Source: Nocardioides acrostichi (GTDB lineage: Bacteria > Actinomycetota > Actinomycetes > Propionibacteriales > Nocardioidaceae). Taken from it: 64,000 bases of DNA. Numbering within the stretch: position 1 is the first letter of the stretch; the number at the start of each line of letters is the position of its first letter. The translations under genes were made by a program, and so were the position numbers. Below the pieces are notes generated by a model. That model was given only the letters and a program-made list of their open reading frames with translations. It did no database searches and was not told the DNA's origin. The stretch covers positions 1-64,000 of the forward strand of contig NZ_JADIVZ010000017.1 of the NCBI RefSeq assembly GCF_015319165.1. The letters run 5' to 3'. Below, piece after piece: positions 24,764-33,851 of the stretch.

Positions 24764-26257
24764 CTAACGCCCGGCGCCACCCTCGGCCTGTGACGCCCAC
24801 CACGCGCGGAGCTCGGCGGTGGCACGTTCCTCACCCAGCGGACCGTGCTCCATGCGCAGCTCGAGCAGGTACCGGTAGGCCTCGCCGACGACACGGCCCG
24901 GGCCGATGTCGAGCAGGGCCATGATCTGGTTGCCGTCGAGGTCGGGGCGCATCGCGTCGAGCTCCTCGGCCGCGGCCAGGCGGTCGATGCGGGCCTCGAG
25001 GTCGTCGTAGGTGCGGCGCAGCCGGTCGGCCTTGCGCTGGTTGCGGGTCGTGCAGTCGGCCCGGGTGAGCACGTGCAGCCGGGCCAGCTGGTCGCCGGCG
25101 TCGCGCACGTAACGGCGCACCGCGGAGTCGGTCCACTCCCCCGAGCCGTAGCCGTGAAAGCGCAGGTGCAGCTCGACGAGGTGCGAGATCGCCTCGATGT
25201 CGTCGTTGGCGAACCGCAGCGCCTTGAGCCGCTTGCGGGTCATCTTGGCGCCGACGACGTCGTGGTGGTGGAAGGTCACCGTGCCGTCGTCGGCGAAGCG
25301 GCGCGTGCGCGGCTTGCCGATGTCGTGCAGCAGTGCCGCCCAGCGCGACACCCGGTCGGGGCCATCGCCGGGCAGCCGCTCCTCGAGCTCGATGGCCTGC
25401 TCGAGCACGGTGAGGCTGTGCTCGTAGACGTCCTTGTGCCGGTGGTGCTCGTCGCGCTCCAGACGCAGCGCCGGCAGCTCCGGCAGCACCCGCTCGGCCA
25501 ACCCCGTGTCGACCAGGAGCGTCAGGCCGCGCCGAGGGAACGGGGCGTCGACCAGCTTGACCAACTCGTCACGCACCCGCTCGGCGGAGACGATGTCGAT
25601 GCGCTCGGCCATCTGCGTCATGGCCTCCTGCACGTCGTCGCGGACGGCGAACCCGAGCTGGGCGGCGAACCGTGCCGCCCGCATCATGCGCAGCGGGTCG
25701 TCGCCGAAGGAGTCCTCCGGCCGACCGGGCGTGCGCAGCAGGCCCTGCGCGAGGTCGATCACCCCGCCGAAGGGGTCGACCACCTCGCGCCCCGGGAGCA
25801 TGACGGCCATCGCGTTGACGCTGAAGTCGCGTCGTCCGAGGTCGCCCTCGAGGGAGTCACCGAACGCGACCTCCGGCTTGCGCGAGGTCGCGTCGTAGCT
25901 CTCCGAGCGGTAGGTGGTGACCTCGACCTGCCAGGGGCCCTTCCGGCACCCGATGGTGCCGAAGGCCCGCCCCATGTCCCAGGTCGTGCCGGCCCAGCGC
26001 CCGAGCAGCTCCTCGGTCTCGTCGGGACGGGCCGAGGTGGTGAGATCGAGGTCGTGGTGCGCCCGCCCGAGCATGGCGTCGCGCACCGGGCCGCCCACGA
26101 GCGCCAGCTCGTGACCCGAGCCCGTGAAGAGGGCACCCAACTCCTCGAGCAGGGGTGCCAGTCGGTCGAGCTCCGCAGCGAGGTTGCGCTGCATCTCGAC
26201 CACGCTGGGCACGGTGGGCCGCTCGGCGCTGGTCGACGTCGGATCGGGTGCTGGCAC
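24764..26257 (-). CDS. cca: CCA tRNA nucleotidyltransferase
   Basis: Adds or repairs the CCA end of tRNAs. The 497-residue protein has the class II head: LALVGGPVRDAMLGRAHHDLDL with the catalytic DLD, RRDFSVNAMAV, and DPLRMMRAARFAAQLGF. An HD domain follows (YEHSLTVLEQAIEL and LLHDIGKPRTRRF), with metal-binding His-Asp residues, as in the actinobacterial pcnA/cca form. Start GTG 26257 is eight bases from TAGAGT on the minus strand, without a ribosome site, so it is probably leaderless. It is divergent from the DUF6049 gene, as pcnA is from Rv3909 in mycobacteria, though mutT4 is absent here. Confidence 0.93.
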   Translation of the reverse strand: MPAPDPTSTSAERPTVPSVVEMQRNLAAELDRLAPLLEELGALFTGSGHELALVGGPVRDAMLGRAHHDLDLTTSARPDETEELLGRWAGTTWDMGRAFGTIGCRKGPWQVEVTTYRSESYDATSRKPEVAFGDSLEGDLGRRDFSVNAMAVMLPGREVVDPFGGVIDLAQGLLRTPGRPEDSFGDDPLRMMRAARFAAQLGFAVRDDVQEAMTQMAERIDIVSAERVRDELVKLVDAPFPRRGLTLLVDTGLAERVLPELPALRLERDEHHRHKDVYEHSLTVLEQAIELEERLPGDGPDRVSRWAALLHDIGKPRTRRFADDGTVTFHHHDVVGAKMTRKRLKALRFANDDIEAISHLVELHLRFHGYGSGEWTDSAVRRYVRDAGDQLARLHVLTRADCTTRNQRKADRLRRTYDDLEARIDRLAAAEELDAMRPDLDGNQIMALLDIGPGRVVGEAYRYLLELRMEHGPLGEERATAELRAWWASQAEGGAGR

Positions 26258-26265
26258 GGGCGGTC

Positions 26266-26344
26266 ACTCTAAGACATCGCGCGATCTCCCACCGCCCGCG
26301 CCCGCGCTCGGCGCCGCGGCGGGCGCCCGACCACCCACTACAGT
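26266..26344. promoter_or_regulatory. back-to-back leaderless promoters of cca and the murJ operon
   Basis: On the minus strand TAGAGT (26266-26271) is eight bases before the cca GTG. On the plus strand TACAGT (26339-26344) is seven bases before GTG 26352. Neither gene has a ribosome site. The 94-bp gap thus seems to hold two divergent promoters with no 5' leaders. Confidence 0.45.
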
Positions 26345-26351
26345 TCCGCAG

Positions 26352-28697
26352 GTGGTTCCTCCCCGACCCCCGGCTGCGGCAGCGCGCCGTCGGGTCGTGT
26401 CCGCGCTCCTGCTCGCCTGGCTGACCAGCGCCGTGGCCCTGACCGGCGCCGTGATCGCGCCCGCCCACGCCGAGCTGCCGGACGGCGCCGACCCGCTCGC
26501 GGTGACGATCGACCGGCTCACACCCGGCCAGATCCCGCGCAGCGGGAACATCACGATCAGCGGCACCATCACCAACCGCGACGACCAGCCCTGGACCACC
26601 CTCAACGTCTACCCGTACCGCAGTCTCACCCCGATGACCACGGCCGCCGAGGTCGCCGGCAGCCTCTCGGTCGACACCCACCAGGAGATCGGGGCTCGGG
26701 TCACCGACCCGGGTCCGTACCAGACCATCGACGAGCTCGACCCCGGACAGACCACCACGTACTCCATCACCGTGCCGCGATCTCGGCTCGGACTGACCGA
26801 GCAGGGCGTGTACTGGTTCGGCGTGCACGTGCTCGCGCAGCGCGATGCGCCCCGCGACGGGATCGCCGACGGGCGGGCGCTCACGCTGATGCCGCTCGTC
26901 GACACCGGGCGCCGGGTGCCCGACCGGCAGCCCGTCTCCGTCGTCGTGCCGCTGCGCTCGCAGGTGACCTACGCACCCGACGGATCGCTCGCCGACCCGG
27001 AGGGCTTCGCCGAGCTGCTGGGGTCCGGCGGACGGCTCGGGGCCCTGGTCGACCTGGGGCTCCAGGCGGCGCGGCGCGGCAAGGCCGCCCATCTCACCTG
27101 GCTGGTCGACCCCGCCGTCGTCGACGCGGCGGCGCGCCTGGCAGCGGGCAACCCGCCCCGCTCGATCGCACCGACGATCGATCCCGACGCCACGTCGGGT
27201 TCCAGCGCCTCCCCCGACCCGACCGAGAACCCGACCGACGACTCGACCGACGACTCGACCGACGAGCCCACCAGCCCGGCGTCCACGCTCACCGCGAGCG
27301 GCCAGGCGAGCGCCGGCAGCGACGACGCCTCCCCGAGCGGGGAGACCAGCTCGACCAGTCCGGTGCCGAACCCACCCGACTCCGTCGACCCGTCCTCGCT
27401 GGATCCCACCCTCGAGGCAGCCGCCGACCGGGCTGCGTCGTTCCTCGCCGACCTCTCGCGGGTCCTCGAGTCCGGCGGCCAGGTGCTCGCCCTGCCGTAC
27501 GGCGACGTCGACCTCGCCGCCGCGGCGGAGTACGACGACGAGGCCTATCCCCGGGCGCGACGACGTTCCGGCGACACGCTCGGAAGCCTCGGCATCGCGA
27601 CGTCTCCCGGTCTCGCGACGCCGTCCGGCTTCCTCGACCTCGCCGGGATCGACGCCGCCGAGCCGGACGAGACGCTGCTACTCACCGACCGGGCGATCCG
27701 AGGCGGTGCGGCCGCTGCGGTGGTGCGCACCGTCGACGGGCACCGCGTGGTCACGACCTCCGGGGGCACCAGCGAGGGGGGCCCGGGAGCCCAGCCGTTG
27801 AGCACCCTCTCCCTGCGTCAACGGATCCTCAGCGACGCCGCCGTGCGCGCGCTCGCAGGTGAGCAGGGCCGGCCCCTGGTCGTGGTCCTGCCCAAGTGGT
27901 GGACCCCTGACGATCCGGCCGCTCTGCTCTCGCAGCTGCGCACCGCCTGGACCCGTGTCGCCACCGTCGGGAAGGCTACGGACGGCTTGGCCGCCACGCC
28001 GGTGCGCGGCGACCTGCGCTACCCCGGCTGGGAGCGCGACGCCGAGCTCCCGGCGTCCAGCTTCGCGACCTCCGCGCAGCTCGTCGACACCGGCGACACC
28101 CTCCAGCAGGTGCTGACCCTCAACGACCAGGTCGGCAGTCTGGTCTCGGCCCAAGCCTTCACGGGCGTCTCGTACGCCGACCGCCGCAACCCCGCCGTGG
28201 CGTCGCGTGCGCTCATCGGGGCCACGAGCTACCTGACGACCCTCCTGGGCCGGATCACCGTGTCGACGCCGCCCGGCGTCACCCTCTCCAGCGCCAGCGG
28301 CGGACTGCCCGCCACCATCGTCAACCACCTCGACCAGCCGGTGACGGTGGCGCTCGACGTGCACTCGACCCCACCGATGAAGGTCCGAGTGCCGCAGAGC
28401 GTCGAGGTCGAGCCCGACGGGCAGGTGAGCGTGCTGCTCGAGGCGACCACCGAGCAAGAAGGCCTGCACAACGTCACGATCTCCCTCACCGACCGCAACG
28501 GCGCCGCGATCGGCAGCGAGGCCTCGCTGCCGATCCGCGCCGCCGAGGTGAGCAACGTGATCTGGCTCGTGATCGGGTCCGGTGCCGGCCTGCTGCTGGT
28601 CGCCATCGTCGTGCGCGTCGTCCGCCGGATCCGCGGCGAGCGCCCCGGCTCCCAGCGCACGAGCGGTCCCGCGGAGCTGGCGGAGCCGACATCGTGA
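26352..28697 (+). CDS. DUF6049-type secreted, membrane-anchored envelope protein
   Basis: A 781-residue exported protein, equivalent in position to M. tuberculosis Rv3909. A signal peptide (ALLLAWLTSAVALTGAVIAP, site AHA-E) is followed by a large extracytoplasmic region. About residues 275-360 are Asp/Ser/Thr/Pro-rich linker with repeats such as TDDSTDDSTDE. The end has a single helix (VIWLVIGSGAGLLLVAIVVR) and a basic cytoplasmic tail. I start at GTG 26352, seven bases after TACAGT. It is the first gene of a coupled run; its stop overlaps the murJ start (GTGA). A role next to lipid II flipping is inferred from context only. Confidence 0.82.
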   Translation: MVPPRPPAAAARRRVVSALLLAWLTSAVALTGAVIAPAHAELPDGADPLAVTIDRLTPGQIPRSGNITISGTITNRDDQPWTTLNVYPYRSLTPMTTAAEVAGSLSVDTHQEIGARVTDPGPYQTIDELDPGQTTTYSITVPRSRLGLTEQGVYWFGVHVLAQRDAPRDGIADGRALTLMPLVDTGRRVPDRQPVSVVVPLRSQVTYAPDGSLADPEGFAELLGSGGRLGALVDLGLQAARRGKAAHLTWLVDPAVVDAAARLAAGNPPRSIAPTIDPDATSGSSASPDPTENPTDDSTDDSTDEPTSPASTLTASGQASAGSDDASPSGETSSTSPVPNPPDSVDPSSLDPTLEAAADRAASFLADLSRVLESGGQVLALPYGDVDLAAAAEYDDEAYPRARRRSGDTLGSLGIATSPGLATPSGFLDLAGIDAAEPDETLLLTDRAIRGGAAAAVVRTVDGHRVVTTSGGTSEGGPGAQPLSTLSLRQRILSDAAVRALAGEQGRPLVVVLPKWWTPDDPAALLSQLRTAWTRVATVGKATDGLAATPVRGDLRYPGWERDAELPASSFATSAQLVDTGDTLQQVLTLNDQVGSLVSAQAFTGVSYADRRNPAVASRALIGATSYLTTLLGRITVSTPPGVTLSSASGGLPATIVNHLDQPVTVALDVHSTPPMKVRVPQSVEVEPDGQVSVLLEATTEQEGLHNVTISLTDRNGAAIGSEASLPIRAAEVSNVIWLVIGSGAGLLLVAIVVRVVRRIRGERPGSQRTSGPAELAEPTS

Positions 28698-30334
28698 GCG
28701 ACGCCACGGCCGAGCGCAGCTCGGTGCTGTCGTCGTCGGCGGTGATGGCCGCCGGGACGACGTTCTCCCGGGCCAGCGGCTACCTGCGGGCCCTGCTCCT
28801 GGCCGCGGCTCTGGGCAACGCGGTGCACGCCGACGCGTTCACGATCGCCAACACGATCCCGAACATGCTCTACATCTTGTTGGCAGGCGGCGTGTTCAAC
28901 GCCGTCCTCGTGCCGCAGCTGGTGCGAGCCCTCAAGGTCGACGCAGACGGCGGCGCGGCGTACACGAACCGCGTCATGACCCTGGCCGTCCTCTTCCTCG
29001 CGGGCGTCACGCTCGTGCTGGTCGTGGCCGCTCCGCTGGTGGTCGACCTGCTGACGTCGTCGCGCTTCCCGCCCGACGTTCGCGACTCCACCGTCGTCTT
29101 CGCCCGGCTCTGCCTACCGCAGGTGTTCTTCTACGGCATGTTCGTGCTGGTCGGGCAGGTGCTCAACGCCCGCGGCCGGTTCGGGCCGATGATGTGGGCG
29201 CCCATCGCGAACAACGTGATCGCCGTCGGCACCCTGATCGTCTACCTCGTGGTGTTCGGGGCGGCGCGAGGCCCCGAGCGGGTCGGCGGCTACACGGGTA
29301 GCCAGGAGCTCCTGCTCGGCGTCGGGTCGACCCTGGGCATCGCCGTCCAACTCCTGGTGCTGCTGCCGTATCTGCGCGCCACCGGGTTCCGGTTCTCGCC
29401 GCGGTTCGACTTCCGCGGCACCGGACTGGGCCACACCCTGCGGCTGGGCACCTGGACGGTGCTGTTCGTCGTCGTCAACCAGATCGCCTACACGGTCGTG
29501 GTGCGGCTGGCCTCCTCGGGAACGGCCGGGGGCAACCCCGAGGGCACCGGCAACACGGTGTACTCCAGCACCTTCCTCATCGCGATGGTGCCCCACTCGA
29601 TCATCACCGTCTCGCTGGCGACCGCGATCCTGCCGCGTCTCTCGGCCGCGGCCGCCGACGGCCACCTCTCCGACCTGGCTGACACCGTGGCGGGAACCCT
29701 GCGTACGGCGCTCGCGGTGATCGTGCCGTTCGGTGCCCTGCTGCCGCTGTTGGCGCCCGACCTGGCGCGCATCCTCTTCGGCTACGGCGCCGCGGCGGCG
29801 ACCGTGGAGAACTTCGCCCCCACCCTCGCGCTGTTCGGCCCGGCCCTGGTGTTCTTCACGATGCACTACTTGATGCTGCGTGGGTTCTACGCCCTCGAGC
29901 AGACCCGGGGGGTGTTCATCAACCAGTGCGCGGTGGCGACGGTGAACATCGCGGTCGCCGTCTGTCTCGTCGCGCTCACCGACGCCGCGGCCACCGCACC
30001 CTCGCTCGTCGTGGCGTACGGGGCGGCGTACCTGGTCGGCGCCGTGCTCTCCTACGTCACGCTCGGACGCCGGGTGGGCGGCCTGCCCGGCGCCACGCTG
30101 CTGCGCTTCGGCATCCGGCTCGTCGCCGTCACGGCCATCTCGACCGGCGTGGCCACCCTGGTCATGGTCGGGCTGCGAGAGGTCGTGGCCGACGAGTCCA
30201 AGCTCGGGGCTCTGGCCGTCGTCGCCGCGGCCGGGGCCGCCGACGTCGTGTGCTTCGTGGCGCTGGCCCGCGTGTTCGGTCTCAGCGAGGTCACGGCCGT
30301 GCTCAGCACCGTGCTGCGCCGCGCCGGACGCTGA
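28694..30334 (+). CDS. murJ: lipid II flippase MurJ
   Basis: MurJ moves lipid II across the cytoplasmic membrane for peptidoglycan synthesis. The 546-residue protein has about 14 membrane helices of the MOP superfamily. It starts with SSAVMAAGTTFSRASGYLRA and DAFTIANTIPNMLYILLAGGVFNAVLVPQ (conserved family start with the functional Arg). Unlike mycobacterial MviN it ends after the membrane domain; the pseudokinase is encoded separately by the next gene. It overlaps the upstream DUF6049 gene by four bases. Confidence 0.94.
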   Translation: MSDATAERSSVLSSSAVMAAGTTFSRASGYLRALLLAAALGNAVHADAFTIANTIPNMLYILLAGGVFNAVLVPQLVRALKVDADGGAAYTNRVMTLAVLFLAGVTLVLVVAAPLVVDLLTSSRFPPDVRDSTVVFARLCLPQVFFYGMFVLVGQVLNARGRFGPMMWAPIANNVIAVGTLIVYLVVFGAARGPERVGGYTGSQELLLGVGSTLGIAVQLLVLLPYLRATGFRFSPRFDFRGTGLGHTLRLGTWTVLFVVVNQIAYTVVVRLASSGTAGGNPEGTGNTVYSSTFLIAMVPHSIITVSLATAILPRLSAAAADGHLSDLADTVAGTLRTALAVIVPFGALLPLLAPDLARILFGYGAAAATVENFAPTLALFGPALVFFTMHYLMLRGFYALEQTRGVFINQCAVATVNIAVAVCLVALTDAAATAPSLVVAYGAAYLVGAVLSYVTLGRRVGGLPGATLLRFGIRLVAVTAISTGVATLVMVGLREVVADESKLGALAVVAAAGAADVVCFVALARVFGLSEVTAVLSTVLRRAGR

Positions 30335-30375
30335 CGCAGCTTCTCGAGGTCCACCCCTGCGTCGGCTCCGGGATC

Positions 30376-30381
30376 TACCAT
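30376..30381 (+). promoter_or_regulatory. possible -10 box (TACCAT) before the pseudokinase gene
   Basis: TACCAT in the 100-bp gap after murJ fits the TANNNT pattern seen elsewhere here and would give a leader of about 45 bases containing AGGAG before GTG 30435. A -35 is not clear. Confidence 0.3.
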
Positions 30382-30434
30382 GGCCTCACAGCCACCAGAC
30401 CGTCGCGCCCTCGCGGGCCAGTCCTAGGAGCAGC

Positions 30435-32255
30435 GTGCCCACCTCGATCCGGCCCGGCGACGTGCTCGCGGGCCGGTACCGACTCGTCGACCTCCTCAGC
30501 GAGAGCGCAGGGGGCCGGTTCTGGCGCGCCTACGACGGAGTGCTCCAGCGGCACGTGGCCCTGCACGTCATCGCGGCCGACGACCGGCGCGCCGGTGGAC
30601 TCATGGAGGCGGCGCGGCGCTCGGCCACCGTCGTCGACCAGCACCTGCTGCGCGTCCTCGACGCCGAACGCGAGGGCGACCTCTGCTACGTCGTCAACGA
30701 GTGGGGCAAGGGCACCTCGCTCGACATCATGCTGGCCGCCGGCGGCGTGCTGTCACCGCGTCGGGCCGCCTGGGTGGTCTCCGAGGTCGCCGCGGCCTGC
30801 GTCGTGGCGCACCGTGGTGGGGTGCCGCACGGTCGGTTGAGCCCCGAGAGCGTCCTCATCGACACCTCCGGAGCCGTCCGGGTGATCGGCTGGAGCGTCG
30901 ATGCTGCCCTGCACGGTCTCCCGCCGGGCGATCCCGCTCACGACGTGCAGGATCTCGCGGGCCTGCTCTACGCGGCGCTGACCGGACGCTGGGCCGGGCC
31001 CTCGCCGTCCGCCATGCCGCCGGCCCCTCGCGATCACGGGCAGGTGCTGCGTCCCCGTCAGGTGCGCGCGGGCATCCCGCGCCAGCTCGATGTCGTCTGC
31101 GAGCAGATACTCGGCTCGACCGAGGGCCGGGCGCACGCGCGAGGCGTCGAGTCGGCGCTCGACGTGCAGGCGGCTCTGACCGAGTTCGTCGGCGATCCCG
31201 CGGGCATCCCCGAGGCGCTGCTGGTGCGGCTCGTGCACCGCCACTCCCCGGTCGTGCTGCCCGGCGTACCCGAGTTCGAGATCAAGGATCCCGACGTGCC
31301 GACCCGCGCACCGGAGCCGGATCCCGCTCCCGAGCCCGACCCGGAGCCGGAGGGCGAGCCGACCCAGGCCTCGCTGCCGGCCTTCATCGCCGAGCCGGAG
31401 CCGCGAGACGACGACGCTCCCACGCTCGCCACTCCCGCCGTGCCGCCGCCGGAGCCCGAGCCCGAGCGCCCGCTGTTCGCCCCAGATCCCACCGACGGTG
31501 GCCCGGTGCGGCGGGCCCGGGTGCGCAACGAGCCCGGACCCGAGCCGGCCGACTACTGGCCGTGGGAGACCGACGCCGGCCGCGTCACCGGCTCCGTGCC
31601 GGTGTACGAGGACCCCGACGAGGCCGACGACGGCGTGCCGGGCCGCAGCACGCTGCGGCTGGCCGTGCTGCTGCTCACCGCCATGGTGCTGCTGGTCGGC
31701 ATCGCGGTGGCGTTCAACCTCGGACGCGGTCGCACCCCGCTCGGAGCGGTGCCCGACGACTCCTCGAGCCAGTCCTCGAGCAGCACGCCGACCACGGCGG
31801 CTCCGTCTCCCGTCGCGGGCATCACCGCGACCTCGCTCGACCCCCAGGGTGACGACGGCGAAGAGCACCCCGAGGAGGTCGGCGACGCCCTCGACGGCAA
31901 CCCCGACACCGCGTGGAGCACCCTCACCTACAAGCAGCAGTTCGGCCCGGCCGGGCTCAAGACCGGGCTCGGGCTGGTGCTCGATCTCGGCTCGAGCCAG
32001 CAGGTCAGCGAGGTCGACCTGAGCCTGGTCGGCCAGCCGACCGGCGTCCAGGTGTTCGTCACCGACGCCGCGCCCACCACGAGCCCGGCCGATGCCGGCC
32101 TGGAGCCACTCGCCGAGGTCTCGGCCGGGGCCCAGGAGAAGATCCCGCTCGACCAGCCGCAGGAGGGGCGCTACGTCGTGATCTGGCTGACGTCGTTGCC
32201 GTCGGTGTCGGGTGGGTTCCGCGGCGGCATCTCCGAGCTCTCGGTACTGTCGTGA
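30435..32255 (+). CDS. membrane pseudokinase with extracellular discoidin-like domain
   Basis: A 606-residue protein. Residues 1-265 look like a Ser/Thr kinase fold, but the catalytic residues are gone: the beta-3 Lys is His (VALHVIA, about 44), the HRDLKPEN loop is HGRLSPES (132-139), and DFG is replaced by VIGW. A Pro/Glu-rich linker, one membrane helix (about 405-428) and an outer domain resembling F5/8-type carbohydrate-binding folds (DGNPDTAWSTLTYKQQ, GLVLDLGSSQQVSEVDLSLV) follow. In mycobacteria an equivalent pseudokinase is fused to MviN and recruits FhaA after phosphorylation. Here it may control MurJ in trans. GTG 30435 has AGGAG upstream; it overlaps sigM by four bases. Confidence 0.82.
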   Translation: MPTSIRPGDVLAGRYRLVDLLSESAGGRFWRAYDGVLQRHVALHVIAADDRRAGGLMEAARRSATVVDQHLLRVLDAEREGDLCYVVNEWGKGTSLDIMLAAGGVLSPRRAAWVVSEVAAACVVAHRGGVPHGRLSPESVLIDTSGAVRVIGWSVDAALHGLPPGDPAHDVQDLAGLLYAALTGRWAGPSPSAMPPAPRDHGQVLRPRQVRAGIPRQLDVVCEQILGSTEGRAHARGVESALDVQAALTEFVGDPAGIPEALLVRLVHRHSPVVLPGVPEFEIKDPDVPTRAPEPDPAPEPDPEPEGEPTQASLPAFIAEPEPRDDDAPTLATPAVPPPEPEPERPLFAPDPTDGGPVRRARVRNEPGPEPADYWPWETDAGRVTGSVPVYEDPDEADDGVPGRSTLRLAVLLLTAMVLLVGIAVAFNLGRGRTPLGAVPDDSSSQSSSSTPTTAAPSPVAGITATSLDPQGDDGEEHPEEVGDALDGNPDTAWSTLTYKQQFGPAGLKTGLGLVLDLGSSQQVSEVDLSLVGQPTGVQVFVTDAAPTTSPADAGLEPLAEVSAGAQEKIPLDQPQEGRYVVIWLTSLPSVSGGFRGGISELSVLS

Positions 32256-32938
32256 TCCCGGGCGCCGGCAGCCCCTGGGGCGACCACGACGACCACGCGT
32301 TGCTGGCCGCCCACGTGCGGGGCGAGCCCGACGCGTTCGGCGAACTGTTCGCCCGGCACCGCGACCGGCTCTGGGCGGTGGCGCTGCGCACGATGGGCAA
32401 CCCGGACGACGCCGCCGACGGCCTCCAGGACGCTCTCATCGCCGCCTACCGCCGCGCCGAAACGTTCCGCGGCGACTGCGCAGTCACGACCTGGCTTCAC
32501 CGGGTGGTCGTGAACGCCTGCCTCGACCGGCTCCGGGCGCTGAATGTGCGCCGCGCCGAACCGCTGCCCGACGACGTCGAGGAGTACGCCCGGGCGGGCC
32601 GCGACCGTCCTGCCCCGCTCGACCCCTCCGTCGCGACCGAGGTCTCGGAGCAGCGCGGTCTCGTACTGCGGGCGCTGCGCGAACTGCCCGACGAGCAGCG
32701 GGCCGCGATCGTGCTGGTCGATCTCGAGGGTCACTCCGTCGCCGAGGTCGCCGAGATGCTCCAATGCGCTCCCGGCACCGTGAAGTCGCGCTGCTCGCGT
32801 GGCCGGGCCCGGCTGGCCCGGCTGCTCGCTCCTCTGCTCGAGGAGGCCGACGGCGGCCCCGGAGCCACGCCGGCACGGAACCCGCAGTCCGCGCGCGCCG
32901 TCCCACCCACGCAGCCGCGGGCTCCTCCCGCGGGCTGA
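32252..32938 (+). CDS. sigM: ECF sigma factor, SigM type
   Basis: A 228-residue extracytoplasmic-function sigma factor. Region 2 holds AFGELFARHRDRLWAVALRT, DDAADGLQDALIAAYRRAETF and VTTWLHRVVVNACLDRLR; region 4 holds RGLVLRALRELPDEQRAAIV and HSVAEVAEMLQCAPGTVKSR. The C-terminus after about 190 is Pro/Ala-rich. I start at GTG 32252, overlapping the pseudokinase stop (GTGA). The next gene has a single membrane helix and is probably its anti-sigma factor. The order matches murJ-sigM-anti-sigma-trxB in Streptomyces and mycobacteria. Confidence 0.92.
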   Translation: MIPGAGSPWGDHDDHALLAAHVRGEPDAFGELFARHRDRLWAVALRTMGNPDDAADGLQDALIAAYRRAETFRGDCAVTTWLHRVVVNACLDRLRALNVRRAEPLPDDVEEYARAGRDRPAPLDPSVATEVSEQRGLVLRALRELPDEQRAAIVLVDLEGHSVAEVAEMLQCAPGTVKSRCSRGRARLARLLAPLLEEADGGPGATPARNPQSARAVPPTQPRAPPAG

Positions 32939-32983
32939 GCGACCCGACCCGAGTCCATCCCCGTCCAGCACCCCGAGGTTCTC

Positions 32984-33751
32984 GTGCCCGATCCGCTGCC
33001 CCATGAGCAGGATGCGCACCTGCGCGCCCTCCTCGCCGGTGCGCGCCATCGCGAGCCGATGCCGGCCGAGGTCGTCGACCGGCTCGACGGCGTCCTCGCC
33101 CGACTGGCCGCCGGCGAGCTCGGCCCGCCGGCCGAACCGGTCCCGGACTCACCGCCCGCGTCGGCAGCGGTGGTCGATCTCGGGCGCCGACGCCGACGCC
33201 GCGTCGGCGCGCTGCTGGCCGCCGCTGCGGTCGTGCTGGTCGTCGGTGCGGGCATCGGCCAGCTCGTGCGCTCCGGCGTGTCGTCCGGAGACGACAGCGC
33301 CTCCTCGGCCGCCGCCGACCGCGACAGCAGTCTCTCGGAGTCCGCGCAGTCGCCGGACGCCCGGAACCCCCAGGACTTGGCCTCCTCCGAGAGCCTGCTC
33401 ACCGATGGCTCGGGGGCGGCCGGGGGCGAGGCCGGCCGCATCATCGTGCTCGAGGGGGCCCTACCGGCCGTCACCGACGACGGCTTCGCCACGACCGCCT
33501 CACGCGTGCGCCAGCGGCTGGGGGCCCGCAACGCCGCCTCCTCCGCCTCCGACAGCGCCGCACCTCGCGCGAGTCGGGAGTGGCAGGGCTGCGCACCCGC
33601 CGACTGGGGCAAGGGTCGTCTGGTCGCGGTGCGCTACGACGGCGGCCCGGCCGTGCTCGCCTTCCGGCCCGCCGTGGGCGAGATCGAGGTGGTCGACCTG
33701 CTCCAGTGCGGCACGGCCGCCGTGCTGCGCACCGCCACGCTGCAGCGCTGA
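32984..33751 (+). CDS. putative anti-SigM factor, single-pass membrane protein
   Basis: A 255-residue protein with a cytoplasmic N-terminus (HLRALLAGARHREPMPAEVV, VVDRLDGVLARLAA), an Arg cluster (DLGRRRRRRVG) and one membrane helix (about 75-98, GALLAAAAVVLVVGAGIG). A Ser/Ala-rich linker and an outer domain with two Cys (WQGCAPADWGKGR; LLQCGTAAV) follow. The place directly behind sigM and this topology fit an anti-sigma factor like Rv3912 of M. tuberculosis. No zinc-binding HxxxCxxC is visible. Start GTG 32984 has an AGGTTCTC stretch but no clear ribosome site. Confidence 0.72.
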   Translation: MPDPLPHEQDAHLRALLAGARHREPMPAEVVDRLDGVLARLAAGELGPPAEPVPDSPPASAAVVDLGRRRRRRVGALLAAAAVVLVVGAGIGQLVRSGVSSGDDSASSAAADRDSSLSESAQSPDARNPQDLASSESLLTDGSGAAGGEAGRIIVLEGALPAVTDDGFATTASRVRQRLGARNAASSASDSAAPRASREWQGCAPADWGKGRLVAVRYDGGPAVLAFRPAVGEIEVVDLLQCGTAAVLRTATLQR

Positions 33752-33851
33752 GGCCGTCGCAGGGAACAACGCTCCCCTACGATCGGTTCCACCCATCGGG
33801 CCGGTACCGACCGGCTGCACGGATTCGTGAGTCTTGAGGAGTGAAGCCTGC

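Noticed and set aside
24845..26272. 475-codon plus-strand frame opposite cca
   Set aside because: Shadow of cca; the HD and DLD motifs are on the minus strand.
33762..33790. GGGAAC and GGTTCC around the trxB upstream region as a SigM promoter
   Set aside because: The -35-like GGGAAC is too close to the TACGAT box for an ECF promoter, so I could not support it.
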